Notes: generated by a model not told the origin, from the letters alone. Shown: positions 20,671 to 30,333, counted from the first letter of the stretch. The stretch is 64,000 bases of DNA from Nocardia sp. CNY236 (GCF_000482385.1 NZ_KI519397.1:22981-86980); one strand, 5' to 3'. A program made the numbers and translations.

Positions 20671-21696
20671 ATGACTGCTTCAGGTGCTGTATCCGGTTCT
20701 GCACCGGTCGACTCACTGCCGGTAGATTTCGAGTTCACCGACGCCGAGCGCGAAGAGCTTGCGGCGACGCTGGCTGCGGTCAGTGTGAGCCCGTATCGCC
20801 TCTACGAGGCATTCATGTTCCAGGTCGCCACGCTCATCGATAGGGTACCGCCCCGCTTCTCCGAGTTCGTGGCCACACTGGCCGACCGTGATCGTAGGCG
20901 GCAGCCGTGGATTCTGGCCCGGAACGCGCCGATCGACCGGGATGTACCGGTTTTCGACCACGACGAGCCGGTGAGATCGAAGTACGAGACAAAGACAACG
21001 TTCATCGCCGAAGCGTTTCTTGCCTTGTTCGGAATCATGCGGGGCACGCCTGCGATCGGCTATATCAATGTCAATGACGGCGATGTGTTCCAGGATATCT
21101 ACCCGAAGCGTGCGTTGGCAGCCTCGCAGTCACAGAAGGCGCTCAACGAGATCTATTTTCACAAGGATCTGGCCAACCATTTCGTCCGGCCGGATCATGT
21201 CTACATGCTGGGCATGCGCAACGATCCCATCAACGAGGTATACACCACGCTCGTTCGTAACATTGACATACTCGAAGCATTGGACGAGCCCGAGAAAAAA
21301 TTGCTGCGCCGCAGTGACTTCTATACCCCATTCGATGATTTGACCGTCTCGAGTCGTAACTGCAAATTGGGTGATGCATGCACGCACCCTATACTCTCCG
21401 GAGACACTGACATACGCTTCTTCGAGAAGCGTACGATGGGGTTGACTCCGGCTGCCGAGCGAGTGGTGACGAGGCTGTGCGAGATCCTTCACCGTGTAAA
21501 GTTCCGGCAGTTCATTGCACCGGGAGATTTCGTATGCGTCTGTAACAACTACGCGGTGCATGCAAAGGAAGTCGTTGCGGTCCATGACGAGGAGTCTCTG
21601 CGTACCAGGTGGATCATCAAGACAGTCAACGTCGACGACCTCGAGCCACACCAGCAGTACATGATCGCCGGGACTCACCACCTGGTGAACGGATAG
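20671..21696 (+). CDS. Fe(II)/2-oxoglutarate-dependent oxygenase (clavaminate synthase/TauD-like)
   Basis: A 341-residue non-heme iron oxygenase. The metal triad is visible: HKD in YFHKDLANHF (His164, Asp166) and His297 in NNYAVHAKE, followed by Arg311/Arg313 for 2-oxoglutarate. Sequence around SRNCKLGDACTH and PGDFVCVCNNYAVH resembles the clavaminate synthase-like group that hydroxylates amino acids or peptides. The frame is open to 20521, but ATG 20671 has a GAGAGG site and starts a normal family N-terminus. It is the first gene of the rightward operon and is followed after 57 bases by the AurF-like gene. Predicted to hydroxylate or desaturate the cluster 1 product; substrate unknown. Confidence 0.8.
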   Translation: MTASGAVSGSAPVDSLPVDFEFTDAEREELAATLAAVSVSPYRLYEAFMFQVATLIDRVPPRFSEFVATLADRDRRRQPWILARNAPIDRDVPVFDHDEPVRSKYETKTTFIAEAFLALFGIMRGTPAIGYINVNDGDVFQDIYPKRALAASQSQKALNEIYFHKDLANHFVRPDHVYMLGMRNDPINEVYTTLVRNIDILEALDEPEKKLLRRSDFYTPFDDLTVSSRNCKLGDACTHPILSGDTDIRFFEKRTMGLTPAAERVVTRLCEILHRVKFRQFIAPGDFVCVCNNYAVHAKEVVAVHDEESLRTRWIIKTVNVDDLEPHQQYMIAGTHHLVNG

Positions 21697-21753
21697 CGCT
21701 GCTGCCTTCTGCGACGCGACGCATATCGACATCTTCGAGAAAGACTCCCGCAC

Positions 21754-22635
21754 ATGACCATTTCGTCCCGGAATCGCGCTGCCGAAGGAGATTTCCTGAG
21801 CAGCCGCACTCCCGAGACCGTAGCCCGTGCCGCGAGTTCCGTGCTCGATCGACTCTGCAAGACGTGGCTGACTCGGGCTGCCGTACGCAATCCGAACTAT
21901 GACGACGAATCAGCGGCCCGCTTCGTCCCCGAACTCCATGACTTCCCGCCGGAACTGCTGCCATTCAACGACCATCCGACCTACGTCGCGCTCGACGAGC
22001 CGATCCATCGGCGAGTGCAGGCGCTTGCCTGGGTCGCATGGAATAGGCGGGTGGTCGAGACCGAGGAGCTCGTCGTGTGTCGGGCGCTTCTGGCATTGAT
22101 GAACGGGGAGACCGACATCGCGCGTTTGCGGCGGCCCGGACACAGCTATCGCAGCCTGCTCGCGGCGACCGCGGACAGTCGTGAGGCATGGGAGAGTGAT
22201 ATCGCCCGCCTCACCTGGGCGGTGGTAGGCGAGCTGAGCATCTACGAGTTCCTGACCATCGTCTCGAACGACGAGCGTATTCAGCCCGGCGCCCGAGTCC
22301 TGCTGGAGTTGCACGAACGTGACGAAGCCGCACACGCCAGCCTCATTGCGCAGGTGATGCGTGGGCACTTCCATGAGCTCGGCACACAGCAGCGTGCCCG
22401 CTTCGTGGACTTTCTGCCACACGCGATGACCAGCCTGTCCCAACAGGACTGGGTGGTCTGGAAGGACGTGCTCGAGCTCGCCGGAGTGGACCAGGCGGCA
22501 GCGATCGTCGCCGACGTCGAGAACGCCCCCGATGTAGCCGACCACGTGCCGCTTCTCCGGAGCTACCAGCGAATCGCGTCGCTCTGTCACGATGTCGACA
22601 TCGATCTCCCATCCCTGAGCCGTTGGAAGCCGTGA
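21754..22635 (+). CDS. AurF-like diiron N-oxygenase
   Basis: A 293-residue all-helical protein of the AurF (p-aminobenzoate N-oxygenase) family. Diiron ligand helices are visible as WNRRVVETEELVV and as ELHERDEAAHASL (Glu191 and His194 of ExxH). Characterised relatives oxidise aromatic or aliphatic amines to hydroxylamines, nitroso or nitro groups, and some lead to azoxy products. In this cluster an amine could come from the aminosugar branch or from the aminotransferase domain whose remnant is fused to the PKS. Fe/2OG and diiron oxygenases side by side imply at least two oxidations. Confidence 0.75.
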   Translation: MTISSRNRAAEGDFLSSRTPETVARAASSVLDRLCKTWLTRAAVRNPNYDDESAARFVPELHDFPPELLPFNDHPTYVALDEPIHRRVQALAWVAWNRRVVETEELVVCRALLALMNGETDIARLRRPGHSYRSLLAATADSREAWESDIARLTWAVVGELSIYEFLTIVSNDERIQPGARVLLELHERDEAAHASLIAQVMRGHFHELGTQQRARFVDFLPHAMTSLSQQDWVVWKDVLELAGVDQAAAIVADVENAPDVADHVPLLRSYQRIASLCHDVDIDLPSLSRWKP

Positions 22636-22659
22636 GTCGTGAGAAACGAGGCCCGTCCG

Positions 22660-23682
22660 ATGTTCGACGCATCCATTGCCCCCGAGAGACTGGACGACTG
22701 TCTTGCCGTGATAACCACTGGTCTCGACGTGGAGTTGAAAGACGTGTTTCGGATCGATCCACAGGACGGAGGGTTGTTCAACTATCTCCTGCGGATCGAG
22801 ACCCGTCAGGGCAGCTACTTCTTCAAGCAGTACCTCGACGACGTCCCGAATCCGACCTACGATCCGCCCGCGATACCAGCGGCCAGACGCTGCGAACTCG
22901 CCTGCGAGGTGCAGCGTCTGGCGGTCCAGGCGATGCGAGGCACCAACTGGCCGGTGGTGCCCGAGATCATGTATGTCGACCGACAGCGCAGCGCGTTCGT
23001 CATGACCGAAGCGGCGGGCGACGAACCGTTGAACGACTATTTCAGCCGCGGCGAGCGGCCGGAGTCCTTCCTGAAGAAGCTGCCTCGTGTACTGGCCGAA
23101 CTCCACCGGTCGACGTTCGGACGTTTCGAACCTGGTTCCCTATTCGGCAATACGCTGTTTCGGGATTTCAAGCTCGGGCTGCAATACGATGATATCGCCG
23201 TTCGGCTGAATTCCGTGGAGGCCGATCGAGTTCTCGCGTGCCGAGCGGCTTACCAGGACCGGACCGACTGCGTCACCCACGGTGACATCAATTCACGCAA
23301 TATCATCGCTGCCGATGCCGCGCTCGGAGTCATCGACTTCGAGCAGTCTCACTTGGGTACCCCTGCCTACGACCTGTCGTACATTCTCTGTGAGCTGCTC
23401 ATCTCCATGGAGACCTTCGGCGCCGGAAGCGAGGTGGCGCCGATATTCGGCGTGTTTCTCGATCACTACTTCGAGCACTTCGATGCCGCCAGCCGCGAGT
23501 CGGTAGAAACGGAAATGAGTCAGCACCTGGCCATTCAGACGTTGTATCGGTTCTGGGGTCCGAGCCGAGCTGCATGGACGTTCTACGTCGACGATCCGAC
23601 CGCGCACCGGGTGATCGACAGTGCACGGACACTGCTCATGCGAGACGGCCCGGTGACCGCACTACTCGGGCAGCTCCGATGA
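22660..23682 (+). CDS. APH-fold small-molecule kinase
   Basis: A 340-residue protein of the aminoglycoside phosphotransferase/choline kinase fold. The ATP-lobe Lys is in SYFFKQYLDD, the catalytic loop is THGDINSRNII (His214, Asp216, Asn221 counted from GTG 22639) and the metal Asp is in VIDFEQSHLG. Start ATG 22660 has GAGG upstream; GTG 22639 is an alternative. It may phosphorylate the cluster product as self-resistance or as a prodrug step, or act on a biosynthetic intermediate. Its gene overlaps the next by ATGA, so the two are co-translated. Confidence 0.8.
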   Translation: MFDASIAPERLDDCLAVITTGLDVELKDVFRIDPQDGGLFNYLLRIETRQGSYFFKQYLDDVPNPTYDPPAIPAARRCELACEVQRLAVQAMRGTNWPVVPEIMYVDRQRSAFVMTEAAGDEPLNDYFSRGERPESFLKKLPRVLAELHRSTFGRFEPGSLFGNTLFRDFKLGLQYDDIAVRLNSVEADRVLACRAAYQDRTDCVTHGDINSRNIIAADAALGVIDFEQSHLGTPAYDLSYILCELLISMETFGAGSEVAPIFGVFLDHYFEHFDAASRESVETEMSQHLAIQTLYRFWGPSRAAWTFYVDDPTAHRVIDSARTLLMRDGPVTALLGQLR

Positions 23683-24143
23683 ACCTTTGGGACTGGAGGG
23701 TGACAGCAGCCCTCGGCGCGTTGGGGTGGGGGAGTTGGGCACTCGTCGTCAACTGGGAGGCGGGCTGGGCTTCGGCGACAGTGTCCGCCGTTGTCCAGGG
23801 CACCGTGAGCCTCTGCTCGATCAGCTTCTTGTTGCTACTGGCCAACCAGGTGCTCGGCAGGCCGTGGAGAAGCCCTGGAATACGGGTCGTCGCCGGCACG
23901 CTCGTGCCCTACGGTGTTCTGCTCACCGTGGTGGTCACCGCGCACATGATCGCGCACACACACAATATCTTTCTCACCATCGCGCCGTCCGCCACCATCG
24001 GAATCGTATACAGCGCCATATACGCCTACAAGAACCGCGAGAAGTACGCGCCCGAGGCCGGTGCACGTGGTGCGGTCGTCGGAACGGACAGAGCGACCGC
24101 TCCCGGGCTGCCTTCGGAGCGGGGTCCTAAGCGCAGGGTCTGA
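23679..24143 (+). CDS. small membrane protein, about four TM segments
   Basis: A 154-residue integral membrane protein starting in an ATGA overlap with the kinase gene. Hydrophobic segments lie at about residues 7-25, 31-57, 67-90 and 95-115 (for example VVQGTVSLCSISFLLLLANQ, FLTIAPSATIGIVYSAIYA). A basic cytoplasmic tail from YKNREKY ends in PKRRV. I do not recognise the family; a His-rich turn (AHMIAHTHN) could bind metal. It may be a transport accessory or immunity factor for the cluster 1 product (inference). Confidence 0.65.
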   Translation: MNLWDWRVTAALGALGWGSWALVVNWEAGWASATVSAVVQGTVSLCSISFLLLLANQVLGRPWRSPGIRVVAGTLVPYGVLLTVVVTAHMIAHTHNIFLTIAPSATIGIVYSAIYAYKNREKYAPEAGARGAVVGTDRATAPGLPSERGPKRRV

Positions 24144-24297
24144 ATGGCCTCCGCCACGTCGGTCGAGGCCATGTCGGTCGAGCTCGGGCCCCGCTGGCGC
24201 GCCCGACCGACGACCCGAGCAACCGACAGACCGCAGCGGATGTACCGCAGTATCCGCACTGCGGTACCAGCAGCGACAAATCCGAGTGGGGACCACC

Positions 24298-24672
24298 ATG
24301 CCGTACGAACGCTTTACCGAGCCGACGCTTGCACACCTCCTTGTGGCGCGTGCCGCTGGTCATCCGGAAAAACGTGCGTATTCCTACTTGGCGAACGGCG
24401 AGACGGTGACGGAAAGTTGGACCTACGCAACGTTGTTGTCGCAGGCCAGTGCGGTCGCAGATTCGTTGCGAGAATGCGGTGCTGCTGGTGAGCGCGTGCT
24501 GCTGCTCCACGAAAACCCGTTGCATTTCATTGCCGGGCTGTTCGGATGTGCCTTCGCCGGAGCAGTCGCGGTGCCGGCCTACTCGCCGGTCGGACGCAAG
24601 CAGATCGCGCGAATCGGCAGGATCGTCGACGATTCGGCGCACAATGCGCGCTCATGTCCGCCGCGGAGCTGA
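24298..24672 (+). pseudogene. N-terminal part of fatty acyl-AMP ligase, cut off by a frameshift
   Basis: ATG 24298 starts MPYERFTEPTLAHLL, a typical FAAL N-terminus with RVLLLHENPLHFIAGLFGC and AVAVPAYSPVGRKQIARI. The homology runs on to about IVDDSAHNA, then this frame hits TGA at 24672. The rest of the ligase is in another frame from ALMSAAEL on (24648 onward). The run gcgcgc at 24646-24651 has two bases too many for continuous reading, so a 2-bp GC duplication (or 1-bp deletion, or a sequencing error) explains the break. Confidence 0.75.
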
Positions 24673-27600
24673 ATCGGACCCGTACCGCGATCGAGCCCGA
24701 CAGGCCCGCCCGGCCCATGATCTGGATCGCCTCCGACAACCTGCCGGCCACGGCCACCATCCCGGCCACCGAGCAGATAGCTGCCGATCAGCTCGCGCTG
24801 CTCCAGTACACCTCCGGCTCGACGAGTGACCCCAAAGGGGTCATGGTCAGCCATCGCAACTTCCTCCACAACCTCGAAAGCATTCGAGGCGTTCTGGGTT
24901 CGCCCTACCCGGGTGACGATCTGAACTCTGTTTCTTGGCTGCCGCTGCACCACGACATGGGTCTGGTCGGAGTGGCGCTGGCCACCGTCTATTTCGGGGG
25001 TAGTGCGGACTTGATGTCGCCCGCATCGTTTGTGCTACAACCCATTCGGTGGTTGCAGCTCATCTCGAGCAGGCGCAACGTCTGCACTTCGGCGCCGAAC
25101 TTCGCCTTCGATTTGTGCATCGATGCCACCACTGCCCAACAGCGCGCGGAGCTCGACCTATCGGGATGGCGCGCTGCGCTCTGCGGTGCGGAGTTCGTGC
25201 GTCCCGACACCATGAAACGGTTCGTCGAAGTGTTCGCGCCCAACGGTTTCGACCCCGACGCGCTTCGACCGGTGTATGGCCTGGCCGAAGCCACACTGCT
25301 GGTAACCGGATCTGCGAGATCGGGTGGACCGTTGTCGAAGTGGTTGCGCCGTCGCGACCTTCATGAACGCCGAGTGGTCGAGGTGAACCCGGACGACGAC
25401 AGTGCTACGGCGATGGTCGCCTGCGGGCACGCACAGCCTGGTACCACGCTGATCATCGTGGACCCTGATACGCGACGGCCGTGCCCAGCCGGGGTCGTAG
25501 GCGAGATATGGATCACCAGTGATGCTGTAGCCCAAGGGTATTGGAACAATGACGTCGCGACGACCGCCGCCTTCGAGGCAACTATCGATGGTGGTACCGG
25601 CGCACAGTACCTACGGACCGGCGATCTCGGGTTTCTCGAAGGCGATGAGCTGTTCGTCGTTGCACGCCTCAAAGACCTCATCATCATTCGCGGGCGCAAC
25701 CTCTACCCCGACGATATCGAAGCAACCGTCCAGGGCATCCATCGGGTGCTGCTGCGTGGGCGTGGCGCCGCGTTCTCCGTCGATGCCGCGGACGGCGAGC
25801 ATCTTGTCATCGTGCAGGAAGTCGATCGAGACGTCCCACCGGACACCGACCTCATCTCGGTATGTGCAGAGGTCGCGACCACCGTTATGCAGGAGTACGA
25901 GGTCGCCGTCTCGGACGTGCTACTCGTGGGTGCCTACCGCCTGCCGAGCACATCCAGCGGCAAGGTGCAGCGTTTCGCCTGCCGGGAGAAGTTCGTCGCC
26001 GGCACACACGAGGTGGTCGCCGGCTGGTCGCGTCCACAATCGTGGGAGACGGGAACGGTGCCGCCTGCGAGTCGGCCGGCCGCTGCCCGGCCAACGGTCG
26101 GTGAGCTCGAGGCCTGGCTGATGTCGTACCTGGCCGGTGAGCTTCGGATCGCTGTCGGCGAGATCGACCCGGGCCAGCCGTTCGCCTATTACGGCGTGGA
26201 TTCCATACGCGCCGTCGAACTCGCTGCCGCCCTCAGCGCCTTCGTCGGCACCGAGTTGCGGCCGACGATCGCCTACGAGTTCCCGAGCATCGCCGAACTT
26301 GCCACACACGTGGGTAGCGTGAAACTCCCTGCGCCCCAGAAGCTGACGAATGCGCGCATGATCGGGACCGACGAACCCATTGCAGTCGTCGGGATGGCGT
26401 GCCGGTTTCCGGGCGCGGACGGACTGCACGCGTTTTGGACGCTGCTGCGGGACGGCGGGGATGCCATCTCGGAGGTTCCGTCGGACCGGTGGGACGCCGA
26501 CGCGCTCTACGATCCGGAAGGTCGGCGTCCAGGGGCGATGAATACGAAATGGGGTGGCTTCATCCCCGATGTCGATCGATTCGACCGCGAGTTCTTCGGT
26601 ATCTCGCCGCGGGAAGCCGAGCAGATGGACCCCCAACAGCGTCTGCTCTTACAGACGAGCTGGGAGGCGCTGGACAACGCTGGAATCCCTCCGCGGTCAC
26701 TGAGTCGGTCGGCCACAGGGGTCTTCGTGGGGATCTCGAGTTATGACTATGCGCTGCTGCTGTCGATGACGGGCGATGCCGACAGCCCCTATGTGGCCAC
26801 TGGCAATGCCGGAAGCATTGCCGCCAACCGGCTGTCGTACTTCCTCGATTTCGTCGGACCGAGCGTGGCCGTCGACACCGCCTGCTCCTCGTCGTTGGTG
26901 GCGGTGCATCTCGCCTGTAAGAGCCTGCATCACGGCGAATCCGAGCTCGCACTCGCCGCGGGGGTCAATGTGATCCTCTCGCCGACGGTGAACACATCGT
27001 TCTCTCGTGCCGGTATCACTTCGCCCGACGGCCGCTGCAAGGCTTTCGACTCCCGAGCAAACGGCATTGTGCGTTCCGAGGGGGTCGGTGTCGTGGTGCT
27101 CGAACCACTCTCGCGCGCAATAGAACACGGCGACCATGTGTACGCACTTGTTCGTGGTGGGGCGACCAACCAAGACGGGCGGTCCAACGGATTGACCGCG
27201 CCACGCCTCGGTTCGCAGGTCGCGGTGCTCGAGGCCGCGTATCGTGATGCCGGCGTGTCTCCGGCGGATGTCAGCTACGTCGAGGCGCATGGCACGGGCA
27301 CCCCCCTCGGCGATCCGATCGAATGCGAGGCGCTCGGTCGCGTGCTGTCGAAGGGGAGGCCGGCAGGTGACCGATGCCGGCTGGGCTCGGTGAAGACGAA
27401 CCTCGGTCACTTGGAGGCTGCAGCCGGGGTGGCCGGCTTGATCAAGCTCGTCCTCGCGCTCGATCGGCACGAACTCCCGGCAAGCCTGCATTTCGAATCT
27501 CCCAACCCCCACATAGATTTCGAGGCACTCGGTTTGGTTGTGCAGGCGCAGCACGCCGACTGGGTGTCATCGGATCGACCTCGCATCGCCGGCGTGAGCT

Positions 27601-30317
27601 CGTTCGGATTCGGGGGCACCAACGCCCATCTCGTGGTGTCGGAGTACCCCATGTCCCGTGAGATCCGATCCCTCCCGAATGGTGTCAGCCCAGCCGCCAC
27701 CGGGGTGTTGCCGCTGTCTGCACGCTCCAGAGAAGGCCTGCGCACGCTGGCTGGACGGTATCGCGAGTATCTGGAAGCGAACCCGGGCATCGCCACCGAC
27801 GACCTCTGCTATACCGCCGGCGCGCGGCGAAGCCACCACGCCTGTCGGGTCGCCGTCCCGTTCAGCTCGAAGGCCGGCTTGCTCGATGCGCTTCACCGGT
27901 TGAACGATGATGCGACGCAGTGCGCGGCGGTCGATGTCGGCAGGTCGCCGCGAATCGCGTTCGTCTTCTCCGGACAGGGCTCCCAATGGGCGGGCATGGG
28001 GCGGCGACTCGCGGAATGTGTGCCGGGCTTCGGCCACCATCTGGAAGCGTGCGCGGCCGCAATCGAGCGCCATGCGGGCTGGTCGCTGTTCGATGAACTG
28101 TCGGTCGAGAGTGGAGTCCGACTAGAGCAGGTCACCTCGGTGGTGCAGCCGGTACTGTTCGCTTACCAGATCGCGTTGGCGAAGCTCATTCAGAGTTGGG
28201 GGATCGAGGCCGCAGCAGTCGTCGGCCACAGCATGGGCGAGATCGCAGCTGCGCATATTGCCGGAGCGCTCGAGTTGGACGACGCGGTGCGCATCATCTG
28301 CAGACGCAGTCAGCTCATCGACGCGACCAAGGGACTCGGGGGCATGGCATCTTTGGAGCTATCGGTCGCCGACGCCACCCGCCGGATCGCTCCCTACGGG
28401 TCGCGTCTATCGATCGCGGCTGTGAACGGCCCGAAGGAGACGATCGTGTCGGGCGACGTGTCGGCGCTCGACCGGCTCGGCGCCGACGTTCTGGCCGATG
28501 AGCTCTTCTTCAGGCGGCTGAAGGTCGACGTCGCCGGGCACTGTGCTCAGGTCGAACCCTATGCGCACGAGCTGGTCGACTTCCTCGAAGGACTCACTCC
28601 AGCTACCGGCTCGCTTCCCTTCTTCTCCACTGTGGATGCCGACGAGCTCGGTGGGCAGAGGCTCGATCCCGACTATTGGGGGCGCAATCTAAGGGAGCCG
28701 GTGCGTTTTCACCCGACCATCGAGCGGATGCTCGAGCTCGGATACCACACTTTCCTGGAGATCGCTCCTCATCCCGTGCTCACTGCGTCTATGCACCAGA
28801 TCGTCGAACACCCCACGCGCGCGGGTCGGCGGGCGGTGATCACATCGATACGCCGGGGCGACGAGCTCCACGCGCTCCGCGACTGCCAAGCCGCGCTCTA
28901 CGAAGCCGGAGCAGACCTGCACTGGGACACGGTCTTCCCGGAGGGGCGGCACCTCACCTCGCTCCCTTCCTATCCATGGGAGCAGCAGCGGTGTTGGTCG
29001 AGCCGCCCTCGTGGGCTGCGCACCTACGACCCGCGAGGTAGCGCCCCCACCGTGCACCCGTTGCTCGGTGTGGAACATTCGCTGGCAGCGGCGCCCGGCC
29101 GGGTCTGGGAGAACGTGATCTTCGCAGGTCGGCCGAGCTACCTGGCAGATCACCGCGTCGAGGGCGCACCGATCTTTCCGGCAGTCGGCTATGTGGAACT
29201 CGCCCTGCACGCGGCAAGCCTCGACGGGGACTCCGACGGCACCGAGCACGATGCGACAATCGCCCTCCGGGACATCCAGTTCGAGGCTCCGCTGGTCTTG
29301 ACCGACGCGGTCGAAGTGCAGTCGACGCAATGCGGCGACGAACTGTTCGTCGGACGCCGCGACGCCGCAGACGAGCGTACGGCGTGGAGACGGCACGCTC
29401 GGATGCATGTGGATGTCGCGTCCGAAATCTCACCACCGATCGAGGGCCTGGAAGAACTCCGTGCGCGATGTAGCTGTGCAGTGGACGTCGAGGACTTCTA
29501 CCGGGGTGCGCATGAACGAGGTCTGGAGTACGGTCCCGAGTTTCGCAGGATTCGCGAACTCTACCGGGGCGAGCGCGCTGCACTTGCCCGTATCGATACG
29601 CGAGGTGCGCCGGCGGGCCATGTTGTCTACCCGGGCGTGCTCGACTCGGCGCTGCAGGTCTTGGGTGCCGCCGTCGAGCCGTCGTCGATCGGCTCGCAGC
29701 TAGTGCTGCCGGTGCGCATCGGTGCAGTCGTGTGCCACGGATCCATTTCGGACGACGGGGACGTATGGTGCTTCGCGGAGCTCGAGCAGTCCGGTGACTC
29801 GTCCGAGATCCGAGGCACCCTCCGAGGTGGCGGCACGTACTACGGACACCCTCTCGCGTGCGCCACGGCAGTCGCTTCGATTCACGCCTTCGAGGACGAA
29901 GGGATCCTGGCGCATGTCCGTCGGCTCGGGGACGAGGTGATCGGACCCGGGTTACGGACACTCGGACAGCGCCACCCTTCGGTGGGCGACGTGCGCGGCA
30001 TCGGCTGTTTCTGGGTACTGGAACTGGTCGAGGACCGCGTGAGCCGGACGCCGCTCGGACCTTCGTCCGCACCGAGCGGAAACGCGAACCCTATGCAGGA
30101 ACTCGAGCGCCTGTGCCTCGATCGGGGGGTGGCAGTGCTCGTCGTAGGCAACCGGGTGCATGTCTGCCCGCCGCTGATCATCATCAGCGACGACGACGTC
30201 CGTCATGGCCTGAGTGTTCTCGACGAAGCTCTCGCGGTAGCCGACCGCTATTCTCGGTCGGGGGGTGCAAACGCACCGGACCTTGGTCGGGGACGAAACC
30301 CGTTGCGTCTCGGATAG
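24654..30317 (+). CDS. FAAL(truncated)-ACP-KS-AT-DH'-aminotransferase' hybrid polyketide synthase
   Basis: An 1887-residue frame from ATG 24654, the in-frame continuation of the FAAL at 24298. Order: remaining FAAL with YTSGSTSDPKG and SWLPLHHDMGLVG; ACP (YGVDSIRAVEL, Ser517); KS with Cys744 in DTACSSSL and EAHGTGTPLGD; AT with Ser1193 in VVGHSMGE; DH with His1500 in HRVEGAPIFP and Asp1664 in LDSALQ. At about residue 1725 the DH breaks off and the sequence becomes the C-terminal third of a class III aminotransferase (TYYGHPLACATAVASI, VGDVRGIGCFWVLELV), without its PLP Lys. No KR, second ACP, thioesterase or complete aminotransferase remains. FAAL-ACP-KS-AT-...-aminotransferase is the order in MycA of mycosubtilin, so an internal deletion in such a protein is the simplest explanation. 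Probably inactive as a line. Confidence 0.88.
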   Translation: MSAAELNRTRTAIEPDRPARPMIWIASDNLPATATIPATEQIAADQLALLQYTSGSTSDPKGVMVSHRNFLHNLESIRGVLGSPYPGDDLNSVSWLPLHHDMGLVGVALATVYFGGSADLMSPASFVLQPIRWLQLISSRRNVCTSAPNFAFDLCIDATTAQQRAELDLSGWRAALCGAEFVRPDTMKRFVEVFAPNGFDPDALRPVYGLAEATLLVTGSARSGGPLSKWLRRRDLHERRVVEVNPDDDSATAMVACGHAQPGTTLIIVDPDTRRPCPAGVVGEIWITSDAVAQGYWNNDVATTAAFEATIDGGTGAQYLRTGDLGFLEGDELFVVARLKDLIIIRGRNLYPDDIEATVQGIHRVLLRGRGAAFSVDAADGEHLVIVQEVDRDVPPDTDLISVCAEVATTVMQEYEVAVSDVLLVGAYRLPSTSSGKVQRFACREKFVAGTHEVVAGWSRPQSWETGTVPPASRPAAARPTVGELEAWLMSYLAGELRIAVGEIDPGQPFAYYGVDSIRAVELAAALSAFVGTELRPTIAYEFPSIAELATHVGSVKLPAPQKLTNARMIGTDEPIAVVGMACRFPGADGLHAFWTLLRDGGDAISEVPSDRWDADALYDPEGRRPGAMNTKWGGFIPDVDRFDREFFGISPREAEQMDPQQRLLLQTSWEALDNAGIPPRSLSRSATGVFVGISSYDYALLLSMTGDADSPYVATGNAGSIAANRLSYFLDFVGPSVAVDTACSSSLVAVHLACKSLHHGESELALAAGVNVILSPTVNTSFSRAGITSPDGRCKAFDSRANGIVRSEGVGVVVLEPLSRAIEHGDHVYALVRGGATNQDGRSNGLTAPRLGSQVAVLEAAYRDAGVSPADVSYVEAHGTGTPLGDPIECEALGRVLSKGRPAGDRCRLGSVKTNLGHLEAAAGVAGLIKLVLALDRHELPASLHFESPNPHIDFEALGLVVQAQHADWVSSDRPRIAGVSSFGFGGTNAHLVVSEYPMSREIRSLPNGVSPAATGVLPLSARSREGLRTLAGRYREYLEANPGIATDDLCYTAGARRSHHACRVAVPFSSKAGLLDALHRLNDDATQCAAVDVGRSPRIAFVFSGQGSQWAGMGRRLAECVPGFGHHLEACAAAIERHAGWSLFDELSVESGVRLEQVTSVVQPVLFAYQIALAKLIQSWGIEAAAVVGHSMGEIAAAHIAGALELDDAVRIICRRSQLIDATKGLGGMASLELSVADATRRIAPYGSRLSIAAVNGPKETIVSGDVSALDRLGADVLADELFFRRLKVDVAGHCAQVEPYAHELVDFLEGLTPATGSLPFFSTVDADELGGQRLDPDYWGRNLREPVRFHPTIERMLELGYHTFLEIAPHPVLTASMHQIVEHPTRAGRRAVITSIRRGDELHALRDCQAALYEAGADLHWDTVFPEGRHLTSLPSYPWEQQRCWSSRPRGLRTYDPRGSAPTVHPLLGVEHSLAAAPGRVWENVIFAGRPSYLADHRVEGAPIFPAVGYVELALHAASLDGDSDGTEHDATIALRDIQFEAPLVLTDAVEVQSTQCGDELFVGRRDAADERTAWRRHARMHVDVASEISPPIEGLEELRARCSCAVDVEDFYRGAHERGLEYGPEFRRIRELYRGERAALARIDTRGAPAGHVVYPGVLDSALQVLGAAVEPSSIGSQLVLPVRIGAVVCHGSISDDGDVWCFAELEQSGDSSEIRGTLRGGGTYYGHPLACATAVASIHAFEDEGILAHVRRLGDEVIGPGLRTLGQRHPSVGDVRGIGCFWVLELVEDRVSRTPLGPSSAPSGNANPMQELERLCLDRGVAVLVVGNRVHVCPPLIIISDDDVRHGLSVLDEALAVADRYSRSGGANAPDLGRGRNPLRLG

Positions 30318-30333
30318 TCCCAGGATGCGATGG

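Noticed and set aside
29820..30317. Natural PKS-aminotransferase fusion
   Set aside because: The aminotransferase part lacks the PLP-lysine half and the DH is cut short, so a functional natural fusion is unlikely.
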